Shown here: piece by piece, positions 21,781-35,569 of the stretch
Position numbering within the stretch: position 1 is the stretch's first letter
How the letters are laid out: every line of letters starts with the position of its first letter
Source of the DNA: Xestospongia muta
Lineage: Eukaryota; Porifera; Demospongiae; Haplosclerida; Petrosiidae
Reading direction: 5' to 3'
Assembly: GCA_963693285.1 (NCBI GenBank)
Contig: OY848918.1
Span: forward strand, 17,707,067 to 17,771,066
DNA length: 64,000 bases
Made by a program: the position numbers and the translations under genes
Notes under the pieces: model-generated
What the model was told of the DNA's origin: nothing
Database searches by the model: none
Seen by the model: only the letters and a program-made list of their open reading frames with translations

Positions 21781-24514
21781 TTTCTGACACATATGAAACT
21801 TCTTTTTATATTGTGCTTAAATATAATATACTTTAGTTGTTATTGTTATACATTTTTAAAGACAATCCTCAACATCTAGCTGTAAGGCAATGAACAGTAA
21901 ATTACATAGCACTTTACTGATTGATAAAGTAGTGCTGTAATAAGATTACCAGGTGCTGACGTAACACCAAAGTGCTACAGTAGCATACAGGTGCTAGTAT
22001 AAGACCATACAGTTTGACACCATTGTGTTGTGTTAGCACCTCCAATTTTACAGTGTGTGAAATAGGTAGAAGGGCATTAGTTCAATGTACTGATATTATT
22101 GTTGAGTCAATTAAATATTGATCCTATTGCCCTAGCCAGGAAACTGTACTCAAAAGAAGTTATTTCTTAGAATATTTACAAAATGGTTAAGGACAAAGAA
22201 ACAAGAGAGACAATTTCAGATCATCTTGATAAGATTCTTGATGATCTAAAGGATCATGTCAAATACAATGCTAGCACCTTCACAACTTTTCTATATATTT
22301 AAGTGATGATAGTTTAAATTGACAAGACTTAGTTGACAAAAAATAAAGGTATGATATATTATATTTTAATGCTTATGAACTTTATTAATTACTTTTCACT
22401 TTTAGAGTTGGCTAAATCAATTACATAATTAAATTTTTTAATTAAATTCTTAGAAATGTAATTATTTTATATTTGCATACATGTAATATAACTATTTTAA
22501 ACAGATCTCCTTGCTATTCTTTCTCTATTGTATGTTAATCCTGTGCTGTTTGTAAATGATTGAGTGCTCATCAATATTTACCATTAAAATACCATCTATT
22601 CATCTATTATTATTTATTTATTTTATCTAGTTAATTGGAGCCCTACCCAATTTAATTGCAAAGCGGCAAAGCGGGAAACCTCTTTGGCAGCAAGGGGTAA
22701 TTTTCAACAACATACACTTTGGTTTCTATTGAACTCTAGTTCCAATGACACACTTTCTCAGTATAAGTGATCCAGATACATTACATCAGATGATGGAGGA
22801 CATTGATATCAACTACAGTGATTATGATTTTGAAGGTACTGGTTACGTGGATGATGACAATTGTTTTTGATAAAAACGATAGTACTACTTTTATTACATG
22901 TAACAGTTACTGCTACTATTTGCACACATGTCACAGTAACTATTCAAATGATAGTTCTCACATCATAATTAATATAGTAAGTACTACAATTAAGTACTAC
23001 AATTAAACTTTAATTTCAAACTTGTTATCAAAGAAAAGAAATCCATTCTTTTATCATTTCAACAGAATCTTTAGAACAATCACTATAAGAATTTGTATTT
23101 CATTTAAATCTCCCAACATTGTTATGATCCTGCCTATTTTTCTGAGTAGGTCAGCTGAAACACAAGATACTGTATTATGACATAGACATAGAAATGCTAA
23201 CATGACAAATTCCTATAAACACAATCTGAACCATACATCATGGTACTCAGTGCAAATTAAGTAACATTTATCTAAATTTAGACTAATGTTGAACGCTCTT
23301 GAAGTGGAATTAAAAATTTCTAGAGAGTAAATAAACAGTCAACTATCAGTTAGTCATCTAACAATATTAAATATGTACTATAATACTTATTATGTACTTA
23401 GAATATTGTTTTAATGACTTACTATTATTATCCAATTAAACATTAATTAAAATAAATTGAGGAAAGGTTACTTGATTTGTTAAATGTTATAATTATAAAT
23501 AATATATAGACATAACTTCTGTAACTATAGCTCAACATCTGTATAGTATCTTAAAGTTCATGTCATCATATTCGATGTACTTCATATTTCTCTAAGTTGC
23601 ATATATAATATCAATATTAAAAATGAAAGGTGGTTTTGTAAATGATTTCTTGATTTGTACCTTCTATAAAATGTTCTTATCAGAAGTGAGAAGAATTTAC
23701 AAAGAACAGCATGTAAGATGGCATGGAAAAGCTTGAAAAGGTGCAATCAAAAAATTAAATTTAGAGTCTTAATGATGACTTCTCAGTTAGTTTTTATCTT
23801 TTCCTAAAATAAAAAAAATTGTTTTAAAAGAGCTTTTACCAAGACTTAGTAAATAGAAGTTCTAGAAATATTTCATTAATTTAAGTATGCAAGTTAAGTG
23901 TATATTAATGAGAACTAGGAGTGTACTAGAAGTATACTGGTTTGTTTATGTGGTATTAACAACACTTGTATATAAGGGTTGTAATTTAGTCTACTGTATA
24001 ACAGGTTTTTTTCAAGGGCAGCAATCGTAAAAATAACTGACACCATAGATACTATACGATATAGATGTGAAACTAGGCTAAATCAGATATCCACATGCTT
24101 TTTACGCAGGAAATACGTAATATAACATATTGTTCCTAAACATAGAATATGATGTAAGTGATCCCAAAGCATGAAATAACATGACTAATGTGAAAGAATT
24201 ACGAACTTCACTAAAGTGTGACTTGATGAGTGCCTATATCTTATCTTAGTCAATTATGTCCAATTGTCTATTCCTTTGGGTGTGTTCTAGAACTTCCTCT
24301 ATATATGTATATACATATATTGATGTTTTGTCCTTGCTAAGAGAGTCAGATTAAACTCTATTTAGTATCATGGATATGACATATATTTTAAATCTGTGTT
24401 CCCAATGCATGTCTTGCTGTTACATAAAATTCCCATGAGTTTCTTAAAAAATTCAAATTCAATACTTCATAAATACGAGACAAAGCTGGTAGCTAAGGAC
24501 ATATACTTTTCAAA
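21781..24514. other. Intergenic region before gene B
   Basis: No clear gene. An ATG-initiated frame of 39 codons (22183-22302) has a charged, helix-like composition (KDKETRETISDHLDKILDDL) but no second support. A palindromic ATATATGTATATACATATAT tract lies near 24300. The promoter of gene B must be in the last few hundred bases; no specific element could be assigned. Confidence 0.4.
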
Positions 24515-24532
24515 ATGTCTCAGGAAGAACTA
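24515..24532 (+). CDS. Gene B, start exon
   Basis: An ATG in the context CAAAATGTC starts a six-codon exon (MSQEEL) that ends exactly at a GTAAGT donor in phase 0, matching the phase 0 ankyrin exon that follows. No upstream in-frame exon is seen. This is the only translation start visible for the array. Confidence 0.6.
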
Positions 24533-24716
24533 GTAAGTCTATAATCTTTCTATTACTATGTCATTATCCCTATATATCACTGTGATACTAACTAAACTCA
24601 CATATCAGTGTTATTGTATAGACAGAATATCTTTCTAAAAGATGGTCTTTTAGTTATAAGGGCTGATCTGTATACTCACTATACTACACTACATGATACA
24701 TGTTTTCTTTATAAAG

Positions 24717-24815
24717 AATGTACAACTGTACTGGGCAGCTAATGATGGAAACATTGAAGAAGTCAAATCTACTATTGAACAAGGTGCTGATGTAAACTAT
24801 CATATTCCAAACCTT
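24717..24815 (+). CDS. Gene B, ankyrin exon 1
   Basis: A 99-nt phase 0-0 exon: one ankyrin repeat of capping type (LYWAANDGNIEEV, then GADVNYH). The acceptor is ATAAAG and the donor GTAAGT. Confidence 0.8.
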
Positions 24816-24997
24816 GTAAGTTACTAGCTCTCAATATTTAAGTATATATCTCAACAGTAAAGCCTTTTTTTCATATACAGTGTGTTTTTATAAATAAGTC
24901 TAAGATCCAATAATTATCATATCACTACACACTGTATCATCATTATAGTATGATGTTGGTTGAGCTATAATACATGAGATGGTCTAGTCTCATCCCC

Positions 24998-25076
24998 AGA
25001 CCTACTTACAAGCTAAAATAGGTCTGATCACGCGAGTTGATTTTTGTGACACCTACTTTAGCTTGTGAGTAGGTCT
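24998..25076. repeat. Inverted repeat in an intron of gene B
   Basis: Arms 24998-25023 and 25051-25076 are 26 bp each with two mismatches, separated by 27 bases. The outer flanks (TCTAGTCTC and GACAAGACTAGGG) extend the symmetry imperfectly. It could be a small foldback element; nothing is coded in it. Confidence 0.75.
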
Positions 25077-27221
25077 GGTGACAAGACTAGGGATGGTCTA
25101 AATGTAATATCACAAATCCCTGTGTGATTTTAATCAATAGTGTAAGAGTTTCTTTCATTTTCTGTGTCATCTCCTAATAGTAAAAAGTGTTAATATTACT
25201 GACATGATGTGTACTTTTGTTGATCTAACAACAATGTTACTGAATTATTCTAACAGAGCCAGTATATATCTATCATATAACACAAACTTATGAAGGACAA
25301 TATTCTTATGAATTTACTTTTAATATATATAGCATTTGCAAAATAGATTTCTGGAATTATTACAAGATTTTATGCCATGCTCATATTTACTCACTCACAG
25401 TCCTCATAAGTTTACAATCTACCAGAATGCTAATAAAACTCTAATAAATATAGTTTTTTAAAGTATCAAACAGAAACCTTGATTCTGATTGTATCAACAA
25501 GTTGTATACATACATACATAAGTATGGTCTATTTTTATAGAGAGTCCTTAGGTTTATTGTATTCCAGCATTTAAATTTGAGAAACAATTAGTACACACAA
25601 TTAATTATAACATTAGAGAGATTGTGGTAACATATAGGAAATGGTAAGTTTAATAAAATGTTCTTCATTTGCCGAAATGTTTTCCTCCAGCATTTAAATT
25701 AAAGACATGACAATAGGCAGAAGAAATCATTTGATATTTAATTTTGCCAAAGTTCATTTTATATCTATATGATCTCCTTCCACAATTACCTATTACAGGT
25801 GTTACATTTAGCTGTGTATTGCCACATAAACAAATCTATTTGCTGGTTCACACTCTATATAATAACAATATTCATAACCTAATAATAATTTTGTTAAGAA
25901 TATTATGACAATGAATAAGATTAAGTTTGTTATTTTAATAACAAGAGTGACCTTTTATATTCAGAGGTTAAACCAGTATGTTGTATATTTTATGATTACA
26001 AACAAAACATATAATGCTAACATATTCACAGACTACTAAATGAAATGTTGGTACAGTAAATAATGTTAGACGTCTCTTAGCTAGAGAGGTATTATAGTTA
26101 ATAAAAGACATTTTAGACTCTATTTTGTCTGGACAAGTAATAGGGACACATGAGAACAGCTAAAATTTCATAAAGTATTAGACTATATGGTGTTCTTGTC
26201 CCTTTGCTTAGAGAGGATGAGTCTGGAGACAAAAGCATATAAGATTTGTATTAAAGGAATACGTTTATGGATAGAGCATACTTAGAACTAAACATCTGTT
26301 AAGAGAGTTAAAAAAATAAAAATGCTCTTGTGATATGCACTGATCAGTGATAATGATCTTTCAAATAGAAGCACAGATGACATTTCTGTAGTCTGCAACA
26401 TTTTTGCAGACCACAATAGACTGTACGAGTCTAACATGTGCTAGTCCTCAGACTCTTTGTCTCTAAGTGAAGGGACAGACTGTTATTAGACAACTAAATG
26501 ACTATGAATGTTTTGATATTCTAACTAGAGATCTTATCAGTAGACACAGCTTAGAGTCCTTAATAGAATATGATAATAGTTTCATTCACTTTCAAATTTA
26601 GTGACAGGATCTGGAGCACAAATTCATTGGTATTTCACTCATCAGAATAAATTGCTATACACATGTCACACCTATATATTAACTGGAAATTAATCAAAAT
26701 CAGTTTACTTTTGAATAATTTGCAAAATTATTTTTTTGAAATGGTTTCCTATACATACAGCATTTAATTTTTAAGATATTTAGTTTGACCTTTCTTATAC
26801 ACAAAGTGTAAACCAGTATATTGTGTGTATTATGTTTGCTAGCAAAACATATCCACAGAGTAACTATATAATTATAAATAGTGTTCATAATATGTTTTAA
26901 TAAGTAATATAGTGTTTATAAGGACTCTATAATTTAAAATAATTTCAAGTTATTAAAGTAGTCCAATAATGACTATTATTACTTTCATAGTATTATAATG
27001 TTAATTTAAGTTGTACTAATGTAATTATAGGTTCATTGACTTCTTTGTAATATCATCTATTAGAAATAACTAATATTTTATTAATATACTGATACTACTG
27101 TTACTATTGTGATATTGTATGTACTCTTTAAAATTTGTATTGTTATTTAATAAATAATTAATAGGTAGATCTTGTAACTGTCATTTGTTAATAACAAACA
27201 TTATCATCTACTATTATATAG
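25077..27221 (+). other. Long intron of gene B
   Basis: About 2.1 kb of AT-rich intron with no convincing exon, RNA gene or transposase on either strand. Short minus-strand frames near 26700-26888 look like chance. Confidence 0.5.
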
Positions 27222-27320
27222 GGTTTTCAGAGACCACTGATTGTTGCATCTCTTTATGGACTCACTGATGTTGTGTCACTTCTTCTTCAAAAAGAAGCAG
27301 ACCCAAATTGCACTGATACT
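27222..27320 (+). CDS. Gene B, ankyrin exon 2
   Basis: A 99-nt phase 0-0 exon with an ankyrin repeat (RPLIVASLYGLTDVVSLLL, then EADPN). The acceptor is TATATAG and the donor GTAAGT. Confidence 0.85.
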
Positions 27321-27783
27321 GTAAGTGTTCATATATAGTAACAATACTGTTGTAATGTATATATGTATACATTGTACATGTAGGTATACACATGTGAGTT
27401 TATTAATGTAATTGTCATGTTGTATTTTTTTTGTTTTGTTAGCAATATTCTTAAAATTATGAAATTTAAACCTTAATTTATTAGCATTTCAATGTTATAA
27501 TATAGGAGATGTTAAAAACAGAGAATTACTTCCCCCAGATAATTATGTATAAAGGTCATCTGGTTTCAGTAATGGATATAGATCCACATCAAGTACTGGG
27601 CTGATCATTTCTTTATAGCTATTACACAGGGGTAGTTTTCCATCTTGCTACAATAGAATAGTTACAATAAGGGCTTTCCACTCACTGTAATTAACAGGCT
27701 TAATTTTGACCAATGACAGCAACTTGTCTAGCTCAGCTTTAAGGATAGTTTAAGAGAGAAGACACAGGCTGAGGTCTTCAAAA

Positions 27784-28044
27784 ATTGGGTTAGGGATTTC
27801 TCTTCAAGTCCAGTTTAGCAACATGTTGAGTCATTGTGCCCAACTTGTCTGTGAAGACTTCTTTATTTTTCTCTATGTAATGCCCAATCATTAAGTTGTC
27901 TGTCCATAGTAACTCTACCAGTTGACACATATTATTTTGGACCATTTTGAAACCTTGCCTGTCACCCCTGGTTATATTAAACCCTATCCAATTATGTTTC
28001 TCATGGGTTTCCTCTCTCGGGTGTACATGAGGACCTAGTATCAC
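27784..28044 (-). pseudogene. Ty3/gypsy-type pol fragment
   Basis: The minus-strand frame reads NWIGFNITRG, then EVFTDKLGTM followed by an 'A-K-L-D-L-K' stretch. This resembles the linker between protease and reverse transcriptase in Ty3/gypsy polyproteins ('vF...lGt....a.l.lk'). Only this scrap is present; no reverse transcriptase core, integrase or LTR could be found nearby. It sits inside an intron of gene B. Confidence 0.5.
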
Positions 28045-28779
28045 TACATATACTTGAAAAGATGGTTATGTGATAGCGTGCATGCAACCACGTGTACGCA
28101 TGTATGGGTGTGGCACATTTCATCTAATTAACTTTAGTGGGTAAATATTTTGTGGTTTGTTTCTCAACCACGAAAACCATGATAATTTCCCCACCCCTCC
28201 CCGAAAAATCCCCCTATATGGTACAGCATGTGTAGTTTTGTCAAATAACATAACAAATGTCATATTAAGTACATGTAAGTCTATCAGTTTCAGTATAGTG
28301 GAATATTGTACTCCCTGAATATTGGAAACCTCAATTACAATGACAAATTGTGTGTTCGGAATGAATTCCCATTTAATACACATTACTTGTTGACTCAGAA
28401 AATATGGAAACCTTTGGTATTATATAATAAATGCTTTTTACGAGTGATTGTAGCAAAGAGTCATCACTTCTAATCTCCAGTTAATGAATACATTGATAAT
28501 GGATTAGTGAAATGACAAACGTATAGCTTAATAGAGCTTTGTAAACCTCTAATAACAGCCCTCATATACAGGCTTAGTAAAATATATTGATATTATATTG
28601 TAAAAAATTATGTTAACAGCTTCTTGTCATGATTCTAATACTAAATATAAACAGAAGCTTAGAATGTTATATAACAGTTACTTTAGTAACACAAACTATC
28701 TCTACAATTATACAAGGAAATAATATAACAAAGTTTTTATATGTTAAGTTATAGTTTCTAATACATGGCAGTGTTTTTA

Positions 28780-29290
28780 CACTCAGTCTATAAGTATGAT
28801 GTATCAGTGATTTGTAATGTATGTTGTACTGTCTTCATTGTTGTCATCAGATAAAGATAACTATGATAGTCACTAAGTCATATGTCCAGCCAGTGTCATT
28901 ATTTGATGGCTGGTACATGTTGTAAATAGAGTCTCTTTACTTCCCTAATCAAGAGTATATTTATATGATATAATTTCCTTAATAATTATTGATACTATAA
29001 TCAACAAATACATACTGTGAATAATAAATGAACATACTTAAAACTGATTGACAAAAGAAATTTTGCCAATAACAACCAACTGACAAAGTAGGGCATTATA
29101 TAGAATGTGATCTTTATAATAATACTATATATAGCTTATATCACGTAACTATCATGAGTGTATCTCTTATTTGTTCATGTTTTCTACACTTATCACATTA
29201 GTCCCAGCTCATATCCTGATTACCTCAAGAATACATTTATGACTTGTAGAGTAGATCCTTTTGCTTGATAAGCACTATTTTACTGACATA
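28780..29290. repeat. Intronic repeat of the array
   Basis: Bases 28780-28965 match 38504-38695, and 28963-29290 match 1-300 and 38696-38990 with more differences. It precedes the third ankyrin exon of gene B just as its copies precede ankyrin exons of genes A and C. Confidence 0.75.
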
Positions 29291-29576
29291 TAGTATACAC
29301 TTACATGATCTATTTTACAATTACAATTACTACTACTTTTCTACAATTATAATTATCATTACTACTTGTAGAAATGTAAAAACCATTAGTTAATTACATT
29401 CAATTTTAATTAACCATTATCGTAACCTCATCACAATTGTTTTTAGTATTAACCATTCTATACACATTAGTAATAACATAATGAATTATTTTACCTATCC
29501 TTTATGTTGTATCATTAGATATAGCTTTATATTATAAAGTGAATTGATCATAAATACCAACATATCCTTTATGTAG

Positions 29577-29675
29577 GACAAGAGTACTCCTCTTCACTGG
29601 GCTGCTTACAATGGCCATTCTGAGATAGCTCATATACTAATTAAAGCTGGTGCATCACTGGATTTCATTGACAAT
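29577..29675 (+). CDS. Gene B, ankyrin exon 3
   Basis: A 99-nt phase 0-0 exon: a canonical repeat with STPLHWAAYNGHSEIA and GASLDFIDN. It is the counterpart of 1144-1242 and 39966-40064. Confidence 0.9.
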
Positions 29676-31497
29676 GTGAGTATTTCCATTAATTAAATAT
29701 GTTGTCATTACTATATATGACTGTATTTTGTATGTAATGTTGTTATTAATACATGTAATTATATAGATGTTTGTGGTTTAATCATCTCCTATAAGTTATT
29801 ATATGGACACTCCTAAAATAACTACAAAGACAAAAGTGATTATTGTAGTAGCTATAATTAACATAAAAAGACACAGTGCCTGCAAAAGTACAGCACCAAT
29901 TTATTTCCTTAGAAGACACCGCCTACTTTAAATTAAACTAACAATGAAATGGAAAAAAATAGGCTCTTTCAAGGAGTTAGTGAATTATTTCATTTTTATA
30001 ATTTTCACATACAATTTCTTATAGGCTCAAGAATGCTTTTATAATCTAGATACCCCTTTTTGCAGTTAAAGCTTGAAAAAGCTTATGTGATTTTGAAAGT
30101 TTAGTACGAACACAAAGCCTTGTACAAGCAAAATTGTTTGCTTTAATAGAATGCATTGTGTTACAAGCTTAAAGTATCTCATATAGCTGTAGCTATCATA
30201 TGTGAGATGTGTCTCCAAGAAATGTATCTATATATCTCAAATTTGGTGACAATCATCAAGTCAGGTCAATATTGGGAGAATTTTTACAGACTTTGTATCG
30301 GTAGAACAAATTGATTTTTGTTGCAATAGGTAAACAAATGGTACCTTAATATGTTATAAACATTTGAAGGTTAATGTGCATAAGCTTTAATACTTACAAA
30401 CAGAAACATTCATATTATAGGCTGTGTCATGGATTATACTCTGACCAGGTTAAGTTGAGCTACACAAACATGTAAATAACTGCCATTTTACGTGCTATCT
30501 GTATGAAACCTGCACAAATCAATTCAGCTTGCAAACACGCATTTTGTACATGAAATGTGGCTCTCTAGTGCTGCAAGAAAGTAACAACTATAAACTCCAT
30601 ACATTTTCAATAGCATACTTTCATCATACTTTAAATTCCATACCTTTGAATAACACTGTTGATCTTAAGAAGTCAGCTGTGTGTCACGTGTCGATTCATA
30701 ATTAGCTCTGTTTATTTGTTTATGTACATTCAACTACTACCTACTACTAGAACTTATGAGGTGCTAGTAATAACAGATATAAGCTAGAATGAAATTATAT
30801 CCTCCTTTCAAAAGCAAACAGAAAAATTTTACTCGTATAATAGATTCTTCTGTTTGTTAGCTGCTTGTATTATTTCTAACTTTTATATAACTATTATGAC
30901 ATCACTGTTGTAATAATAACTGATTTCTCCTGCCAGTGGTCAACATAATCAACTGTAGACATCACTTACAAAGTAGTTCATTCAGTATTGTCACAACCAG
31001 ATATTTAGTGTGCTAATTTAATTTATTCTATGGTACACTCCTTTGTAGCATTATAATTTTATACATTACTGTAAATAGTTTACATTGAATGTTTTAACTA
31101 CAATAAATCATGGACTTCCTTGAAGTCTAGTATTTTACAGTAAATGTGTGAAAACTGTATGCATTACAATTTTTAAGATGTTTTTGAATCCCCTTTCCAC
31201 TACTCAAGCTCTATCATAAGATATGTTTATTACAGATAATTTTAATAACAAATAACAAATATCATCAATGTTGAATTCATATACAGTGGTTATTACAATC
31301 TTAACACATAGTATACATCATCATATGTTAGACAATTGTAATGATATGACTGGAACTACATTAATGTTAGCATTATATCAATTTAGTATATTCCCTACAT
31401 TATGTTTTATTACATAATAATAGTAATGATGCTCTTATAATGATATAGTATAAAAGTCTTTCATGTTCCACTTATTATAATTTCTTTTATCACATAG
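29676..31497 (+). other. Intron of gene B
   Basis: Mostly collinear with the intron 1243-2864 of gene A, with insertions around 29950-30230 and 30450-30700. No exon seen. Confidence 0.55.
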
Positions 31498-31681
31498 GAT
31501 GGAAATAGCCCCTTACATGATGCCTGCCGTAGTGGGAAAGTAGAATGTGTTGAAATATTACTGTTATGTGGTGCAGATGCCACCATAAAGAATAATAAGG
31601 GCCAAACACCTACTGACATGGTAAAATCTAATGATATCAATAAAGAGAAAATTCTACAACTAATTGACAAGTCACTACATG
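31498..31681 (+). CDS. Gene B, ankyrin exon 4 plus linker
   Basis: A 184-nt exon (phase 0-1) with the repeat SPLHDACRSGKVECVEILL, GADAT, then a lysine-rich linker. Its length and phases equal those of 2865-3048 in gene A. Confidence 0.88.
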
Positions 31682-32301
31682 GTCAGTATATAGTTCTATA
31701 CTAATGTAGTTCATTGTTATTTTCTATACATTAGAATGTACTTACAATAAATCTCAATGCAATGATAATAATGTAACCTAGTAACATGATGTATACTCCT
31801 AGTAATAACAGTGTCACTTTATACATGACTATACAATCTGTACAAACTGATAATCAAGGATTACAAGCAAACACTCAGTATTATGATCAAGCACTTGTCT
31901 TGACTTCACTAGTAACATATGTATGTATAAATTATATTGAAAGTAGTCATATAAAATGTACTGTATTAGTAACAAATCAAACAAATTATTAACTACTGAT
32001 ATTGTTTGGAAACTTATTAAATCTTATTAAGAAATCATTGTTTTGACTTCTAAAGATATGTCAGTTATAATAAACAGATTAATATCATAACACGTCTTTG
32101 AAGATAATTGACATTCCATTTATCTAATAGACAGAGACTCATACAGTATAATGTTATGACATCATACATTCATACCAGTTGACAAAGCAATCCTTAATCA
32201 TGAGTGTACCAGTATTACTGTACCTATATGAAGGCTATCATATAGTGTTATACAGTATCACAGCAATAGTTATATTGTAATTTTCCTCTTTTACTTTATA
32301 G

Positions 32302-34367
32302 ATTATACTGGTTTACTTCACAAGGCACTCAAAGAAGGCCGAATTCGATGCAAATACTCAAATTATTACTGTCTGGAGCTCCTGGGACAGGAAAATCATC
32401 TATCATGAAACTTTTATTAAATCTCCCACCACCTACCCTTCATCATAGCACCTCTGTAGCCACTGCTCCTGAAGTAAGAAGAATAGAGACTGCAAGTCTC
32501 ATTGCAGGAAGTGAGTCAACCGATTTGTCTTTTGCCAGTCAATTTTGGGAAGAAATTAATACTCCATATGTAAAACATATGATTGCCAAAGCCATTAAAA
32601 TTGGAGTCCCATCTTCTCCTGTTGATTCCACTACACAACATGAGGATAGCAACAGTTCATCTGATGATGATGGTTCACAAGAAGAAACACAACAAGACCT
32701 CAATCAAGTCACCTCAGTTTCTCTTTCAAAGTTGACACCTCCACTTGTCGCACAAACAGTAAATGAGATTGCTGAGATCATACCTACTGTAAAAGATTCT
32801 CCTGAGCTATTCAACTCTCATTGGATTTACTGTGTAGATTCAGGTGGACAAGCAGCCTTTTTGGATATTGCTCCCGCAATATTACGCTACAGTCCAGTTA
32901 ATATTCTCACGCAAAAACTCAATGAGAAGCTTGAAGATAAGCCAAAATTTTTTTTTAGCTTTAAGGGTCGACAGATTGGAGCCCCTGTAGAGCGACAAAT
33001 TACAAATTTACAGCTACTTGAGTCTTCTTTTCGTTCACTAACATCCATAGATCAGCCTGATTTGCGCAAAATTCACATTACGTTTTCACATCCCGAGCCT
33101 TCCCTTCTAGTTCTTGGTACGTTTTTTGATAAAATAACGGAATGCGTGGGCGAATCTTTAGAGGAAAAGAATGCTCGTTTGTGGTCTACATTAAGTCAAT
33201 TCAGAGGTGTCCATGTGAATTACTGTGAAGCCAAAGAGGAGATAATATTTCCGGTCAACACAACAGCCAGAGGTGAGCCTGAAATGAAAATTGCAGAGAG
33301 AATTCGTACAATTGTTAGCCAATCTTACATTGAGGCAGACATTCCAGCACGATGGTTCTTGTTTAAGCTTGAGTTAGAGGATCTACAGAAAATTACTAAG
33401 TCGATGGTTGTCAATAAAAGAGAATGCTTGAGAATAGGCTTGACTCTTGAGATGGATCAAAAAGACATTGAAGCTTCATTACTGTACTATCATGATTTAA
33501 CCATTTTCTTGTATTTTCCAGCTGTATTGCCCAATGTGGTTTTTCTGCATCCACAACCCCTCTTTAATAAGCTCTCAGAAGTAATCAGCATTACTTTTGC
33601 TGATGCTGTTACCCACTTAAAGGAAATGAATATAGTTCTACCCGCACATGCTCATATTCAACTCAAGGCTGAAGGCATTTTCACACGCAAGCTTCTAGAT
33701 TGTCTTCCTGAAGGTTTCTCGCCTAATTTTACTGCAGATGACTTCTTAAGATTAATGGAGGATATATTTGTTATTGCTCCATTGCCTGACAAAGGGAAAT
33801 TTTTCATACCGAGCGTTTTGCCAACAGCTTCTTGTTTAGATATTATTAGAGTTCCATTTAATAAATATATTGATTGTTTTGTTTTTACTTGGGATAAAAT
33901 GCCAATCCCTCAAGGTCTTTTTCCTGCCTTGATTGTGGGTCTCCTTAAACGAACTGAATTGCCAAAATTTAAGCTATATCAACCATCAGGGTGTGAGATG
34001 CAGTATGGTAATGCAATTCGTTTAACATGTGCTGGCTATGGAGGAGCAGTTTTACTTATTGATGCTATCTACTGGATGGAGGTCCATTATTCTGGCCCTC
34101 CTTTAAAGTGCTCCACTATCAAAGATGTCATCTTTGAAGTAATTGAAGATGTAGTCAAGAAATTTCAGTACAAGAAGATTCTTTCAATACCTCAGGAATG
34201 TTTCCTTTGCTCTATATGTCCACCTCCTACAGACCATTTGTGTCATCCAGATGATAATAAGGAGATTCTAACTTGTTGTAAAGATGGCATGACAATAAAA
34301 TGCATTGATCGATCAAGACAACTACCTTGGATCGACAAAGATGCTGCTACAGTTAAGAAGGAATATG
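32302..34367 (+). CDS. Gene B, ROC/COR-type GTPase exon with one-base deficit
   Basis: Same layout as the gene A exon: P-loop GAPGTGKSS (32375-32401), Ser/Asp-rich insert, DSGGQ (32837-32851), a GTFFDK motif, COR-like region (PARWFLF, YHDLTIFLYF) and a C-terminal cysteine cluster (CSIC, HLC, TCC). The exon is 2066 nt, one short of the phase 1-1 length its neighbours require. The frame entering from the ankyrin exon (DYTGLLHKALKEGRIRCKYS) does not match the frame of the P-loop; alignment to gene A puts the missing base at about 32360-32373. Either this is a frameshift (biological or assembly) or translation of the GTPase starts at the ATG 32348, ten codons before the P-loop glycines. Confidence 0.85.
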
Positions 34368-34424
34368 GTTAGCATAATTGTATTTGATAGGTGTTGGATT
34401 AATACCTTTATATTACTCTGTAAA

Positions 34425-34451
34425 GTATATATATATATATATATATATATC
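34425..34451. repeat. (TA)n microsatellite
   Basis: A run of alternating TA/AT in the intron after the GTPase exon of gene B. It produces spurious low-complexity frames rich in Tyr and Ile. Confidence 0.9.
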
Positions 34452-34658
34452 TATAATTATATTTATGTATATATGTATTATAAATCTATTGCTTCTATGG
34501 AAACTTAATAAGTGTTATATTGCACTGACATTGACTACAGTTTTGTTTATTTGCATTGTCAGAGAGAAAAAAGAAGTATGCTTTTATTACAGTCAATATC
34601 ATTGTTATGTCTTTAGACTTACACACTATGACATTTGTCTTTTCTGTTTTCTTTACAG

Positions 34659-34931
34659 CTGTGAAACCTGAAAGACATGCATTATTAAGATCACTTTACC
34701 CAATCAGTGCCAAATGGCATGAGATTGGTGATCTATTGGGGGTTGATTCCAACACCATTGACAGCTTGTCTAGTTCTTTGGTTTCAAATGAAATTAAGAT
34801 GGCAAAAATGTTAGAAAGCTGGTTAGATAATGAACCAACTCCTGCTTCATGGGACTATATTCTTGATATCATAGAAGGACCTCTTCAAAAGAGATCTATT
34901 GCTGATGAAATTCGTCAAAAACTTACAATAA
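34659..34931 (+). CDS. Gene B, Death domain exon
   Basis: A 273-nt phase 1-1 exon, near-identical in sequence and flanks to 8657-8929. Motifs: KWHEIGDLLGV, KMAKMLESWL, PTPASW, EIRQKL. As in gene A, a weak donor (ATAA-GTAAGC) competes with a read-through stop at 34945. There is no SH3 exon between the GTPase and Death exons, unlike gene A. Confidence 0.88.
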
Positions 34932-35218
34932 GTAAGCAGTTCAGTTAACAATATCTAATGCAAAAATTGAGTTCAAAGCAATCACTGTTACATCTTTATC
35001 TTTTCTAATAATTATACAATAAATATAGTACTTATAGTGTTTTTTGTGGTAATGCTTCAATATTTTACTTATAGTAATAATTTCATGTCTGTACTCATCA
35101 TTTTCATGTATTTGATAAACGTTACTCCTTTCATCTCTTTTAAATGTCAGTATTGAACGTCAATACTAACCATGATATAAAATGAATAACTTTTATTTTA
35201 ATTATTCTTGCTTTCAAG

Positions 35219-35489
35219 TTCCAGAGACACCTATTCCTATTTCATCATCATTTGATTCCAGAGACCAACGTCACAGCCAGTTAAAAGCTAAAGTCCTGTC
35301 ATCTTATACTGCAGAGCATCATGATGAGATTACCATTAAAAAAGGTGACAATTTCAATGTCATTACTATGAATACTAAGCATGATGGATGGTAGTTGTTC
35401 AGATGTCAATATTCATGAAGGGCTAGCACCAAATAGGATGCTCTCCCTCATACTATCAGTACTACCATCTTTAACTTCTGACATTAATG
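35219..35489 (+). pseudogene. Gene B, disabled SH3 exon
   Basis: The copy of 9219-9489, also 271 nt, with the same TAG at the second Trp of DGWW (35392-35394) and the same later frame change. If spliced in, it would end the protein in mid-domain. If skipped, the Death exon (phase 1 out) joins in frame to 36210. Confidence 0.8.
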
Positions 35490-35569
35490 GTATTGTCTTT
35501 ATATAATATTGTTAGGCTATTTAGACATGATTTGACAGACTCATTTTATCATTGATGTCGATTAGCCAC

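Noticed and set aside
28120..28383. 87-codon minus-strand frame in an intron of gene B
   Set aside because: It might be repeat-derived, but I could not match it to a family and it has no structure supporting a gene.
34305..34671. Overlapping frames rich in Tyr and Ile after the GTPase exon of gene B
   Set aside because: They translate a (TA)n microsatellite and the end of an intron; no paralog support.
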